From NCBI GenBank assembly GCA_963965975.1, contig OZ014412.1:7440708-7504707 (forward strand): 64,000 nt of DNA, in the 5' to 3' direction. The notes beneath the pieces were generated by a model. It made no database searches. It was not told where the DNA came from and saw only the letters and a program-made list of their open reading frames with translations. The DNA is from Xestospongia bergquistia (Eukaryota > Porifera > Demospongiae > Haplosclerida > Petrosiidae). The position numbers were made by a program, and so were the translations under genes. Positions 1 to 11,500 of this stretch are shown piece after piece; the first letter of the stretch is position 1, and each line of letters begins with the position of its first letter.

Positions 1-2
1 AC

Positions 3-3000
3 CTTCACATTTGACACCTACATCATCATAATGAGAACAATATGATGGTATGATATAATTATGATAACATTGAATAAGAGTGTCTTCATTTCCAGAACAA
101 GATACAGAAGACATTAAGATAGGTCCAATACCTTGACCAAATCGATTAGCATTTGAATAGCTAATAGATCCTATAAGATAGTATAGTAATATAATAATTA
201 TATATCATGTCTATACCTAATTCCATGTGTCCAAGTTGTTTACAGACTATATTACTGTCTTGTGTGTACCAGTATCTGTCACAGATAGTTCCCCAAACTC
301 TGTTAATACACACTTCTACTCTTCCCTCATACTCAGTACTACCTCCAACTAATCGGACATCACCATCTTTACAATCAGTTCCATTAATTTCAATGTCTAT
401 TTTAATAGAACTATGTATCATTGCAATAACACCATAGTATCATTACCTTGACATGATATTGAGGCATCATTGTTATTAAGGCACTTGTAGTTCAGTAGGC
501 CATTATATGAACAGTTCCAGATACTTTGTTCATTACCAGTACAGTTAAGATCAATGATGTGATATGGCCATTTGTATTGCCTTCTGTATCTGTTACGTAT
601 AGCAACAGCTCCTATAATTTGGATGTAAATGAATATCTCAAGATTGAAGAAAATGTCTTAATAATATTTAATGTTACACCACTTGTAATTGGTAATACTT
701 ACAGTGATAAGTTGATAGACTTTGTAATCAAAATTATGTACATGACAAATTTATTAGAACATGTCCTTTCAGAAATTAAGTAATGAGTGGCTGTCAAACA
801 CTTAATAATGCACTTCTCAACTATATTTCAATGTATTGTATATAGTAAATATAAAACACTTTGTAAAATGGAGTAAATGTAGGGACAGCTAATACCATTC
901 CTTTACAAAGAATTCAAACAAGATAGTAGTGATAGCAGCTGTATCATCCCCACCATACATTAAAACAGGTAAACATAAAATGCAACATTATCTTATAACT
1001 ATATATTTAGCAGTCAGTTAACATTCCTTCATCGTGTGTAATAGAATAGAGTGAGGACAAATCAAATTAATTCATTACTGGATTTTTAATTGTCTATATT
1101 AACCATAGATTTAAGATTTAAGATTTAAGGCATAGATTTAAGATGTGATTCAATAATGACTTATCAAGTCACTACTTTTGCTTTTAAAGTGTTTAAACAT
1201 GAGATAGAAAAGCATATGGCTTGTCAAAAATTGTGCTACATCTGACAACATGGTTGCTTTGGTTATTTATTGCTGGCTACAAAAAGCAGAAAATTGAACA
1301 AATTCAGTACTAAGACAATTTTACTCTTAATCTATAAATCAAACATCACTTGAGTATTTTGTAGCTAAGAAAATCTACCAAGTGTTGAGAAATTTAAATG
1401 TGTATTGGCTAAGATGTTTTGCAAATACATTTCAATGTTAAGATACTCTGGAACATCACTACACAGGTATTTCTACATGCCTGATATCAATCACTGTGTG
1501 ACTTCTACAAATAATGTAGCTAGTGACAACTAAGTCCACAATGTTAAAGATATAGTTTAAAATTATCTAATTAAAACATTCTCCTTTAAAATGATGTATA
1601 CATTACTATATACTATAATATATTTTCTAATAAAGAGGTTCTGTCTTGATATCAATATATAATACATATTATAATATTACCATATGGGGAGTATCCCAGT
1701 TGTGTACAGACCACACTGGCATCATTATTATCCCAGAAATCATTGCACACTTTACCCCATGTTCTATTAACACACACTTGAATATAGCCTGAAGCTTGAT
1801 TAATGGCCTCTTCAACGTGACCGGAACTTGGTAGTGGCTCTTCAGACAATAATAATCGAATAGCTCCATTGATACATAGAGCTAGATCAGATAGACAATT
1901 AGTATTGTGTTGTTAAGATTATAATAACTTACGTTCACACTTTAGTCCAACATCATAAAAATGATTGGTACAATAGCCAGATGTAACAGATAAAATATAT
2001 ATGTTACAATCTAGAAGAGATTTTTTTTGTCCACTACAATGCATATATCCAAGCAGAATAGGTCCACTTCCTTGACCATATGTACTACTGCCATACCACA
2101 CTCCACCTTTTGAGCCAAACTATTAATAACAATGATAATGTATACTCATATTACCTAGTTCTTGATATCCAAGTTGTTTACAGGCTATCCTTGTTTCTTG
2201 ACTACTCCAATAAATACTGCAGACTGTACCCCATACATTGTTGATACATACTTCTAGTCTTCCTTCATAGTCTTTAGTACCTCCTACCAAACGAAGGTCA
2301 CCAGTGGTACAGTTAATAGGTTGTGTAATGTTAACTAAAAAGGAGACAAGGGTTAATATATAATGAAAGAGATGGTCTTACCTTGACATATGACAGAAGC
2401 ATCATGATTCCATAAACAACTGTTATTATGAGTTCCATTATATGGACAGCTCCAAATAGTGTTCTCATTTCCTGTACAGTTCAAATCAATGATTCCAAAT
2501 GGCCATTTCTTAGTTGAGTAAGATCCAGAGACAGATATAGCACCTGTGGTAAGAATTATTATGGAGGATTAGTTAATGTTTCAGTACTTAGAACATACCA
2601 TATGGTGAATGGCCCAATTGACTACATATAACAGAGGCATCAGTATAGTCCCAAAAATCACTACATATTGTTCCCCAGATATTATTCACACACACTTCTA
2701 CTCTGCCGTAATTATCACCACCATCTTTAAGTTGAACAGAACCATTCACACAGGGAGCTGTTTCATTAAAACAAGAAGTGTATAGTTACTATGATAACAC
2801 ATTATAATACTCACCTTCACATTTAACAGCTGCATCATAGTAGTGAGTAAGACACTGTGATTTTGTATTGGCATATCGATAGTTTTGATTGCATTTTGTC
2901 AAGTTGGACTCACTCCCTGAACAGTTTAAGTATCCCATTACAATAGGTCCAGTGCCTTGGTTAAATCCAAATGTTCCAACAAGACCAAGTGAAGAACCTA

Positions 3001-3757
3001 GGGGTAAAATGTTATCAATTGGTAACAGTGTACTGTGACATTACCTAATGTCAGAGCTCCAATTTGTCTGCATACAACTTCAGCTATCTCAGTTCGCAGA
3101 ACATTGAAACCACAAACTGTGCCCCAAGCTTGATTAATACATACTTCAATCCTTCCTTCATATTTATTTGATCCTCCTACTAGTCGAACATCTCCATCAG
3201 TACAGTTACTTTGAGTAGCAACATTAATAGCTATAAGTATGAAATGAACTTTTTAACATTCAAAGTTATATTAAATGTCTTACCTTCACAAAAGATATTG
3301 GCATCATTACTTGAAGAACAGGAGTAATCAGTGAGATTGTTATAGGGACAATCCAATACAGTGTTCTCATTACCAGTACAGTTCAAGTCAATGATATTAT
3401 GTGATAAAGAAGAATGGTAGTATACAACTGGAGAACCAATGGCACCTACATACATGTAAGTACTAGTGTCATGATTTATTTAATGCTGTTAAATTGTTAC
3501 CATATGGTGAGTATCCTAGTTGTTTGCAGACAACACTGGCATCATCATTGTCCCAGAAATCGCTGCAAATACTGCCCCAAGTGCCATTCAAACACACTTC
3601 AACTGCTCCATAATAAGATAATGACGTCTGTACAGGATAGACATACATTAGTTGGAATTGATATAACTAAGGGATAACTTACCACACGTACTTTACCATT
3701 AGTACACGTATTTGCAAATACAGTAGTAAAACATAGAGACAACAAAGACAACAACAT
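3..3757 (-). CDS. SRCR-repeat receptor or secreted protein, 5' part (six SRCR domains, continues off left edge)
   Basis: The start ATG at 3757-3755 opens a hydrophobic signal peptide ([15 protein letters not shown]). Exons on the minus strand, in order: 3757-3683, 3627-3501, 3445-3284, 3230-3045, 2997-2815, 2757-2599, 2543-2382, 2334-2155, 2106-1933, 1881-1681, 611-447, 396-217, 170-3, all with GT-AG borders. After exon 2 every exon is a multiple of 3 with phase 1. The spliced frame is open for about 707 aa. Each SRCR domain is split over two exons, the layout typical of group A SRCR domains; exon pairs 2+3, 4+5, 6+7, 8+9, 10+11 and 12+13 give six domains with recurrent motifs such as RVEVCINxxWGT, VVCxQLG and LNCTGNE. 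Group A proteins are usually ligand-binding or scavenger receptors. No membrane segment is in view. The last donor sits exactly at the window edge. The intron 612-1680 is unusually long (about 1.07 kb). Confidence 0.88.
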
Positions 3758-4188
3758 TGCCTTGGTTTTATGCCTTAAGAAGTGACGTGTAATTCTCCCC
3801 TAACACAGAGGGTTAAAAATGATTCAATTCGTAACTGTCAAGAAATAAATAAATTATATAGACTTGCTTAATTATTGTTTAAGCAATAAAAAAGCTTCAT
3901 GGCTAACATATTATAATAGAATCTATAATAAAATGTTAATTGACAGAGATTACATCACGTGAATTAGCACAGAGATGTTTTGTGAGAGTGTAAGAATAAA
4001 GTATAGCTTTTTAGTTCTTAATTATGTCGTAATTGTTTCCATGATATATGACAATGAGTAACAACATCATATACGACAATCAGTTCCTTTATTTACATAT
4101 TCTTTAATATTTATTGACTGTGATAATAACATGCAGTTACTATAATTCTATTAGATGTCATTCTTCTCGAAATTAATTTTATTAGTTG
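3758..4188. repeat. Upstream region of the SRCR gene with a diverged copy of the gene A 3' flank
   Basis: About 3890-4170 aligns by eye with 21951-22260, the downstream flank of gene A: shared blocks include the stretch around gctaacata and the phrase tttatttacatat followed by ctttaatatttattg. It is therefore a non-coding copy of sequence that normally lies 3' of the adhesion GPCR. No ORF of interest. The promoter of the SRCR gene should lie in the right-hand start of this stretch (just above 3757), but no core element could be recognised. Confidence 0.55.
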
Positions 4189-4648
4189 GAGTAAAACAAC
4201 AATTGGCTACACTAAGTTTGAAAATCAATGTTAATGTTTCATTTGATAAAATGGACAGATTTTGGCTTGTCAATATCATTAACATAACTTGAATATCTAT
4301 CACTTTATCAAGATGGCTGTCCTAATACTAATGCTATTATACCATCACATTCTGGAAGATATGATCTTAATATCACTATTTTGTGGCCTTAAGTTAACAT
4401 TGGAGTACAAGTCATCAGAAGTTGTCCTTGTGGTAACAAGACTTCAGAAGGAGGAGGGATTCTTCAAGCTACTAGATATTGTGGAGGAGACTTCACCAGT
4501 GGAGCTATGTGGATTGAATGTGGATTTGTTCTGGCTGGTACAATTACATATTATGTTTTAACACAGTTAAGAAAACCTCTATTTGGTGATGAAAATGACG
4601 TTCCTCATAAGAATGAATCTGACATTGTGTTTTGGTGGACATAGTATT
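4189..4648 (+). pseudogene. Relic of an adhesion-GPCR hormone-receptor-domain region
   Basis: 4189-4540 is a close copy of gene A sequence 18645-18975: the end of the exon before the hormone-receptor-like (HRM) domain, its short intron, and most of the HRM exon, including the CGGDFTSGAMW motif. It is broken: where gene A reads ...LWPEAN, this copy has an in-frame TAA at 4390-4392. After the HRM homology the frame continues into different sequence with a hydrophobic stretch (GFVLAGTITYYVL) and a short charged end, stopping at the TAG at 4646-4648. The last part may be chance or the remnant of another membrane exon. No GAIN, GPS or 7TM follows. It is probably a dead fragment of an older tandem copy. 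Confidence 0.65.
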
Positions 4649-6130
4649 TGACTTGTTCATGTATGTACATTATATAGTACTAAATAGAGTGTGATTTTAG
4701 ATATTATGATGTTTATATAATGAACTTTACTAAGTGTGTATACACATTAAATATTACTAGTTTTCATTCACTGATTGGTAATTATTTATCCTTTCTTTTT
4801 TCTTCAATAAATTGAGTTTATTGCTAAGAGTGTGATCAATGTTGAACCAAATAGGCTTTTTAACCAATTCATTGTCAGTTAAATTGCATACATATCTATG
4901 TATACTCTCTTAATTACTGAATTAACAGATCATTTACTTCGATAAATCACTCAAGAAAGCTAGTATTGTAAACAGTTCACAGCATTGTAAAGATGACTAT
5001 AAAGTTAGAAGCCTGTATCCTCAGGAGATCATATTTTGTCATTTGATAGTTATGACAATGATATCATTAATATTAGTAACTTCAACAAATATCATCATTC
5101 ATTAATATAGCTGTTGCTTGCATCGTCTGTTTGATGTGTTCTGTAGATTTAGATATGACAAAGTGCCTTCTAGATAAAATATCAGAGTCATTTTGTCAAA
5201 TAAGAGAAATTTCATTGTACTTTTGATGCCTCCATAACTATGTTTTATAAGTGACTATAATAGTAACTAGTTTGGAGTCTTATTGTATGAAGTAATAGTT
5301 ATCCCAAACAAATAGCTGACTAAATTACTTATTTCCATTATCAAAGGGCCACTCAATTATGGTATCACAAGCTAGTAATTTAGCCAAGTGAACATCAATT
5401 GTTACAGTCACTTACCGCTAGTACACCCACGCATATTACCTGTGTTGTCAAAAGTTGTCACATTATGTGAAGCCTTTATTTGATGAATATAGATATCCAT
5501 ATAAGGGCAAGCATCGTTTTGGACTGAATATTTATTACTAGTTCATGTTGTCTTAGCACAGGTTGTCTCAGGATACTGACGCTATAAGCTTGGATGTGAT
5601 AACATCTATTTTAGTTGTTATCTTTATGTTTGAAGGAAGTAAATCAAAAACTTCCTTCCTGGAGCTTTTCTTCATTCCTAGCCTTAATTTCTGTAAATGG
5701 ACAAACCATTAACATCTTAAGAGTACAAGTGTCAACTAATGTTTTAGTATCCCTAGCGTTTGTAGTTTTCTGTGGGACTTTGTTCTATCACATCTAGGAA
5801 CGACTTTTAAAGTCCTGTCTACAAGAACAAATCCAAGCTGCTTTAAAATGCAATCTAATATTGTAGCAATGATGTTAATAAGATAGATTCCCAGATGATA
5901 TCTTCAGCTAATAATATCACATGTTCACTCATGTTGAAGTTACATAAACCTCTTCATGTTGAACAAATTAACACTTCTTTTCAAGAAATTAGCCTGAAAA
6001 TGTATTTTGGTAGACATTATTATTTGATTCTTTTACATATGTATGTTGTATTGTATTAAATACAGTGTGACTTTTGATAGTATATGTGTTGTTGATATAT
6101 ACATGTATATGTAATTTGGTGTGTGTGCTT
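4590..6130. repeat. Diverged duplicate pair 4590-4760 and 5950-6130; otherwise no gene
   Basis: The segments around 4600-4760 and 5950-6130 resemble each other (both read acct-ctt then tgtrttttggtrgaca-tattatttga and end in a gtgtgactttt/gtgtgattttag run), so the flank of the HRM relic was itself duplicated. Between them I see no convincing exon; the short ORF at 5615-5797 has no domain signature and no supporting splice context. Confidence 0.35.
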
Positions 6131-7180
6131 AACAGCCATAACAGATGAAAAGGTATATTGTTGTCTTTTAAATATCAATTAAAGATGATAATTAGAATAA
6201 CTGTTCTCAGTTATTTACAGTGAAAATATTAACAATATCCTTTTTCATTCTAATTGAGTTACATCTGTTGTCATGACAACTATCCCTAGTGATTGTGACC
6301 CTAGTTTTATCAGTTCATCACAGACTTATAGCTACCACACATCATATATGAGGCCTAGATAACAATATGACATAATAGTCTGTCCATAGTTATATTCAAT
6401 TATACATCCATTTGTCAATAAATGAATTTATTGATCCATCTATCCATCTATTCATTCAACTATCCATCCATAAATTATGTCAGGTCTTACTTCAGTTTTC
6501 CTTTATTAAGTTTTGTTACAGCATCATTTAATATATCTTTATGTGAAGTATGTTAAAGACAATACCAGTTGTCTATTTTATAAGATATCATGGCATAATG
6601 CTTAGCTGTAACCTGTACATGACATGATCACATGATAGTCACATGACTTGTCTTTTTAAAAATTACTGTGTCTACAGTCAAGACATTTGTTTTTCTATCA
6701 ACACTTTATAATTTACTAATGGAGGATAACTCTCATATAAAGGATATCATAACAGTGTCTACTAAATAGAGTGGTCCTATTAAATTATCTACTAGCAAAA
6801 GGATACATAAATATTTGCCTTGTTGTGAACCAGAGAGTGTCCATATGGGATCAAAGAGAAAATGAAGGCTGTTCCCCTTTAGGAATAACAGTTTAGTCTC
6901 TGGGGGTTCCAACTGGAGAGAGAGAGAGCAACAGAGAGATGGAACATATAACAAACATGTTTACTTGTAAATCAGGTTGAGTTGTAATCCAATGTCCTTG
7001 TAATGCTAATAAATTAATAACTTCTTGGCAGATTGTGTATAGTAGTAGGTGTGGTTTCATACTTATATCGTTTTTAAAATTGTTCCACTTGGTTTTTAAA
7101 AGACATTGAAGTAATATTAAAATCAGTGATAGAGTAACCAGGTGATACTGCACATGAGATATCAATAATATCATGTGACG
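6131..7180. other. Non-coding stretch, nothing recognised
   Basis: AT-rich intergenic sequence. It contains a short run of atccatc-type tetranucleotide repeats near 6420-6475. The minus-strand ORFs here (6733-6954 and 6893-7174) have a pyrimidine-rich AG upstream but no recognisable domain. They lie next to the integrase-like relic described separately and might be further remains of the same element. Confidence 0.4.
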
Positions 7181-7182
7181 TT

Positions 7183-7308
7183 GACCTGCCTACCTCCTTG
7201 ATCAACAACACAGGACACACCAAGATGTCCTAATGTTGGGTCAGCATGGCAATAGTGCACAATTCGTAATTTTTCAGTCTTTGATCGTACATACCTCACC
7301 CACTGAAA
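7183..7308 (-). mobile_element. Possible retroelement integrase zinc-binding relic
   Basis: Read on the minus strand, 7308-7183 is open and gives QWVRYVRSKTEKLRIVHYC followed by HADPTLGHLGV. The pattern CHxDPTxGHLGV is reminiscent of the integrase zinc-binding motif of Ty3-type elements. No reverse transcriptase, long terminal repeat or DDE core is visible nearby, so at best this is a small fossil. Recognition is from memory of the motif, not from a search. Confidence 0.3.
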
Positions 7309-8099
7309 ATAGAAACACTATTATAACTTATTGTAAGACAGTAAAAAAGAAACTGAAAGAATATTACAAACTTGTCTCAACTTCTTCTCATAGTACATTT
7401 CTCCTTTACTCACAGCTATATAAAATATTTCTTAAAACTCAGTTTCTATAATGATGTATTAAGATATTAGGTAATTTATCACATTGATTATTTTATCAAT
7501 TATCACGAGTGGCACAATAATACGTCAAATTAGCTTTGCTATGAGACACACCCTCCTGTTTTGTTGTGAAATGTCAAGGTTGAAATCCCGTTGTTAGAAA
7601 ACTGTCTGGAGAAGAAGAGTTCTACATTTCTTGACAGCAATACTTTTGTAAGCAAGCTTTTAGTTAATTCATATAATTAAAGATGGTCAGTAAAATACTA
7701 TTTACCTGCAGACATTGTATAAGTGACATCTTTCATATGAATAATTGACATGTAAATAATTAAATAGTTCTAACAATGAGACAATTTGAATAATACATGT
7801 AGATAATCTATTAGTATCAACAGATAATGTTGATAGCTTTGTTAAAGAATTAACATGGTGGAGAATCTTTGTAATAAGTCATGTAGCTCCAAGTATACAT
7901 AAATCATGTGCATCTGTGTAGATAACAGACAATGAGCTTAGTAGATCTTATCATCCTGTTACTACTAGTCAGGTCTATTGTAAGTTGTTCTATAAAAGAT
8001 AACCATGTGTGAGTTATTTTTGTTCAATTACAATGTTATTATTACAATAGTACCTTCAACCATTGTCACAATACTATTATAACATACAAGATGTCTAGT

Positions 8100-8289
8100 T
8101 AAACCTACCTCCTACATTGTTAGTTTGCTGAGTGTATCATAACTAGACAAATGCTTTAGTGTAAAAACAGTAGTACAATCAGACAATTAAATAACACATT
8201 TGTAAATATATTTGTCATACCATACTTACTAGCTGGACTGAACTGCTGATTTAAGAAGAGAACTAACTAAAGACTACTGTCTTGTTAAG
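8100..8289 (+). promoter_or_regulatory. Conserved 5' flank of the Calx-beta gene family (gene A copy)
   Basis: The 190 bp before the gene A start is shared with the flanks before gene B (about 30305-30483) and before the stuttered 5' ends at 51990-52975. Common blocks are an acctcctac/acctgctt-ttgttagttt-gctgagtg start, the phrase agtacaatcagacaat, and ggactgaactgct followed by aagaagagaac close to the ATG. Sharing across all copies suggests a common promoter and 5' UTR and so a common expression programme, although recent duplication alone could also explain it. Confidence 0.5.
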
Positions 8290-8593
8290 ATGACTAATGA
8301 AGAAACTTTCTTGTTGTTCATTCTCTTACCTACAACAGGTATGCAGGATATATTTAATATTATTATATTCAGGAAATCATTATACTACTTTATACCAGCA
8401 CTAGCGCAGATTCCAGCTGTATCAACATTCAATGAAAATGATATTGTACAATGTTTCAATGATATTACATCATGTAATGCTAACAGTAATGTAATGATGA
8501 TAACTGCTGGACAATGTTGTAATTCAACTGGAGGATCGTCTAGACATGTGAGAGTTGTTTCTGGTAATAACTCTACTTGTAGCAATTGTTTTG
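8290..8593 (+). CDS. Gene A exons 1-2: signal peptide and Cys-rich N-terminal module
   Basis: Exon 1 (8290-8338) and exon 2 (8399-8593) join across a 60-bp intron so that the protein begins MTNEETFLLFILLPTTALAQ, a good signal peptide with a likely cut after ALA. The next 60 residues form a compact module with about seven cysteines: QCF, a single C, an adjacent CC pair followed by a GG turn, then C-x2-C. The same module heads genes B and C. I could not assign it to a known family. A long intron (8594-9991) follows; it is AT-rich and shows nothing recognisable. Confidence 0.8.
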
Positions 8594-11500
8594 GTGAGTT
8601 TATTATTATAATAAATATAAACTATGGCAAAAGAATAATTTATTTATAAAATACATAATTATGCTTATATTTATTTAAAAATTGAAACCTAATATAGAAT
8701 AATAAAGTGCAAATAATAGGAAACAATATTATAATATTATATAATTTAGTACAAAATCAAATAGTTTAAAGTTTGTTACATTTGTTTCCTTTAGTCAACA
8801 ATATCAGGTACACAACAGCAGTGCCTATGTAGGGGATTGTTGGATTGTCCATTGAAATGTATTGGCAAAAACAATGAATATATATTTTACTCAAAACTGA
8901 CCAAAATCTTTCAATTTTTTACAGTATTTCGTTCTATCATAATTCCTTCATTATAACTTAGTTATAGGCTAGGACAAAGTTTCTAAGCATCACAGACACA
9001 ATTGGTCAAATGTTGGATTTGTTTGGCAATATCTTTCTGCCTCTATTGCCTTATAGTTCACAATAACTCAATAACAATAAACATTTAGACACAAAATTAA
9101 CAGAGGTAACACACCAAACTACATACTATAATTTTAGAAGTCTCGTTTTGAGCCCTTCAAAAAATAAAACTAGTGATTTCAGCAGTTTACTATCATGAGC
9201 TACTCTTAGTAAGCCATTTTTTATGAATAACTAATATTAACGGAAAGAAACGGATGCAAACGGAGAATACAGCTTCATTCATTGTGTAGCCAGCATAGTC
9301 TCCTATTTCTGTCACTAAGTATAGAGTATTTCCTGTTTTAATGTTCAACTTAAAGAAGATCCAGGATCGTTATTGTATGATTGATAAGCCAGTGATTGTA
9401 AGCCTAGCTATAATGAAGTGAATTAAGTGTTCCATGTCTTGGTTGGAACTCTGAATAATTCCAAGTTCCCTATTATCACTTTATTTAATTAGTTATTAAT
9501 AATAATATCTTCATCAAATATGTAGGAACATTTTTTGTGAGCTGGTTACACATAGAACCTCATCCAGCATCCTACAACGTTTGCTATTGACTATTAAAAT
9601 TCTCACAGTTTAAATAAAAAGAATTAAAATAAAAAATATTTTCTAGAAAATAAAGTAAATATAGGCGTGGATAATATCAGTCAAATATAAAGAATGCAAG
9701 CTAGATGTTGGAATGACAATTGTATCATCCCTACTTAATAACACAAACAATTAGGGATATTTGCCAACTATCTAAATCATTAAGTAATATATTGTTGCAT
9801 TCTGTGTCTGCATCTCCTATTATGTAAGGATGAGGTAATTACCATTCCTATTATCTTGTTGTTTGTGTTCTTTGTAAAGGACTGACATTACCCATTCCCA
9901 CATATACTTTATTTTGTAGAAAATATTTTTATTTACTTGTACATTATTAATCATTCTAATGATTACAGCATTAATTTTCCATATTGTGTAGTTGTTACAT
10001 TCAGTCAAAGATCATATTCTTTTGGACCTGAAAACAGAGGAGAAACTGTCCCTTTTCCAATAACTGTTTTCTACTTCTCTGGTACTGGTAACTATAATGT
10101 TACACTCAGTGTTAACAATAACCCAGATCCATTACCAAGTGAGCTTTGGTTACAGTAAAGTGTAATTATTAACTTTGTAGATGGTGGACGTTTTATTAGC
10201 AGGTTTTCTACAAATAACCTTCAGTATTCACTGACAACTACATCACAAAACTTCTCTATGACATTAGTTACTAGTGGAAACAATATCGCTCTTGAAGATG
10301 CACTAAATTTTACTCTTGTGTTGTCTGTTACTTCCTCCTCCTTCAGTGATTATACAGTTATTGTGTTGAGTTCAACTAATGTTATAATAGATGATTTAGA
10401 TAGTGAGTAAATCAGATAGTTACATGTACATGTGTTGTTGTATATATAACAATATTGATTATAGTCCTGAATATTAATAGAGCAGTGAGGACCTTAATTT
10501 AAATTACCTTCTTCTTTTTATCTCTATTAATTTAAAATTTTTTAAATGATAGTAATTATTGTTGTTTTATTTTACTAGTTATTAGAATAAGATTTGATAA
10601 ACAAAAACTTTATGAAGTTCAAGAATCTTCTGAGCGAGTGTCTGTTAAAATTAATCGTGATACTATTCAACTTGTTAAAACATTTTATGTGACAATAACT
10701 ACCAGAGAGTTTAGTGGAGATCCTACAACTTTGACTAGAGATCAATCAACAGCAACACCTAATATTGGTATGACAATAATATTGTGAATCAGTGATAATT
10801 CTAAACTGTTACTAGATTATATTAATGGTGAGACAGTTACAATGACATTTATAGCTGATACTGAAGAAACTGAAAGAACATTTGAATTTACAATATTAAA
10901 TGATAAAACTGTTGAATTGGATGAACTCTTTGATCTTGTTATAACTGTTAGTGATCCTAGAGTAATTATAAATGGAGATGTGGGTTATGTTGTAATCTCC
11001 GATGATGATAGTATGGGTATATATTATATTGTGTGTATGCTATATCCTGTTACTCTATAGAATTCAGTATTGGTTTTAACCAAACAGAGTACATAATATC
11101 TGAAGGTGAAAATATAACATTGACTGTGATGGAGTATCATGGATTCATTGGTGGTGTGGCACGTGGTGGAGTGCCTGAAGATCGTCTATTGAGATCTTTC
11201 CTGTTATTTTCTAATGGAAATAGTTCAGCTGATGAAAGTTAGTATCATTTATAGAAAAACATTATCTCATATTGTCACTATAGATGTTGACTTTATAATC
11301 AACAAAACTCTTCCTCAATTCACATATTCTCCTAATAACACTATCAACAATATTTCTGTACCATTTCATAGTCTTAGTGATAATGTTCTGGAGAGATTTG
11401 AAATAGCTGTCTTAGAAATAAGACTTAATCAAACTGATCATTTTATTCAAATTCACAATAGCATTGTCCAATTTGTAACTGTCACCATTTTGGATAACAC

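Noticed and set aside
5615-5797. Short plus-strand hydrophobic ORF
   Set aside because: No domain, no paralogue in the window and no splice context; likely chance in AT-rich DNA.
8385-8585. Minus-strand ORF over gene A exon 2
   Set aside because: Antisense to the Cys-rich module exon, which is supported by three paralogous copies.
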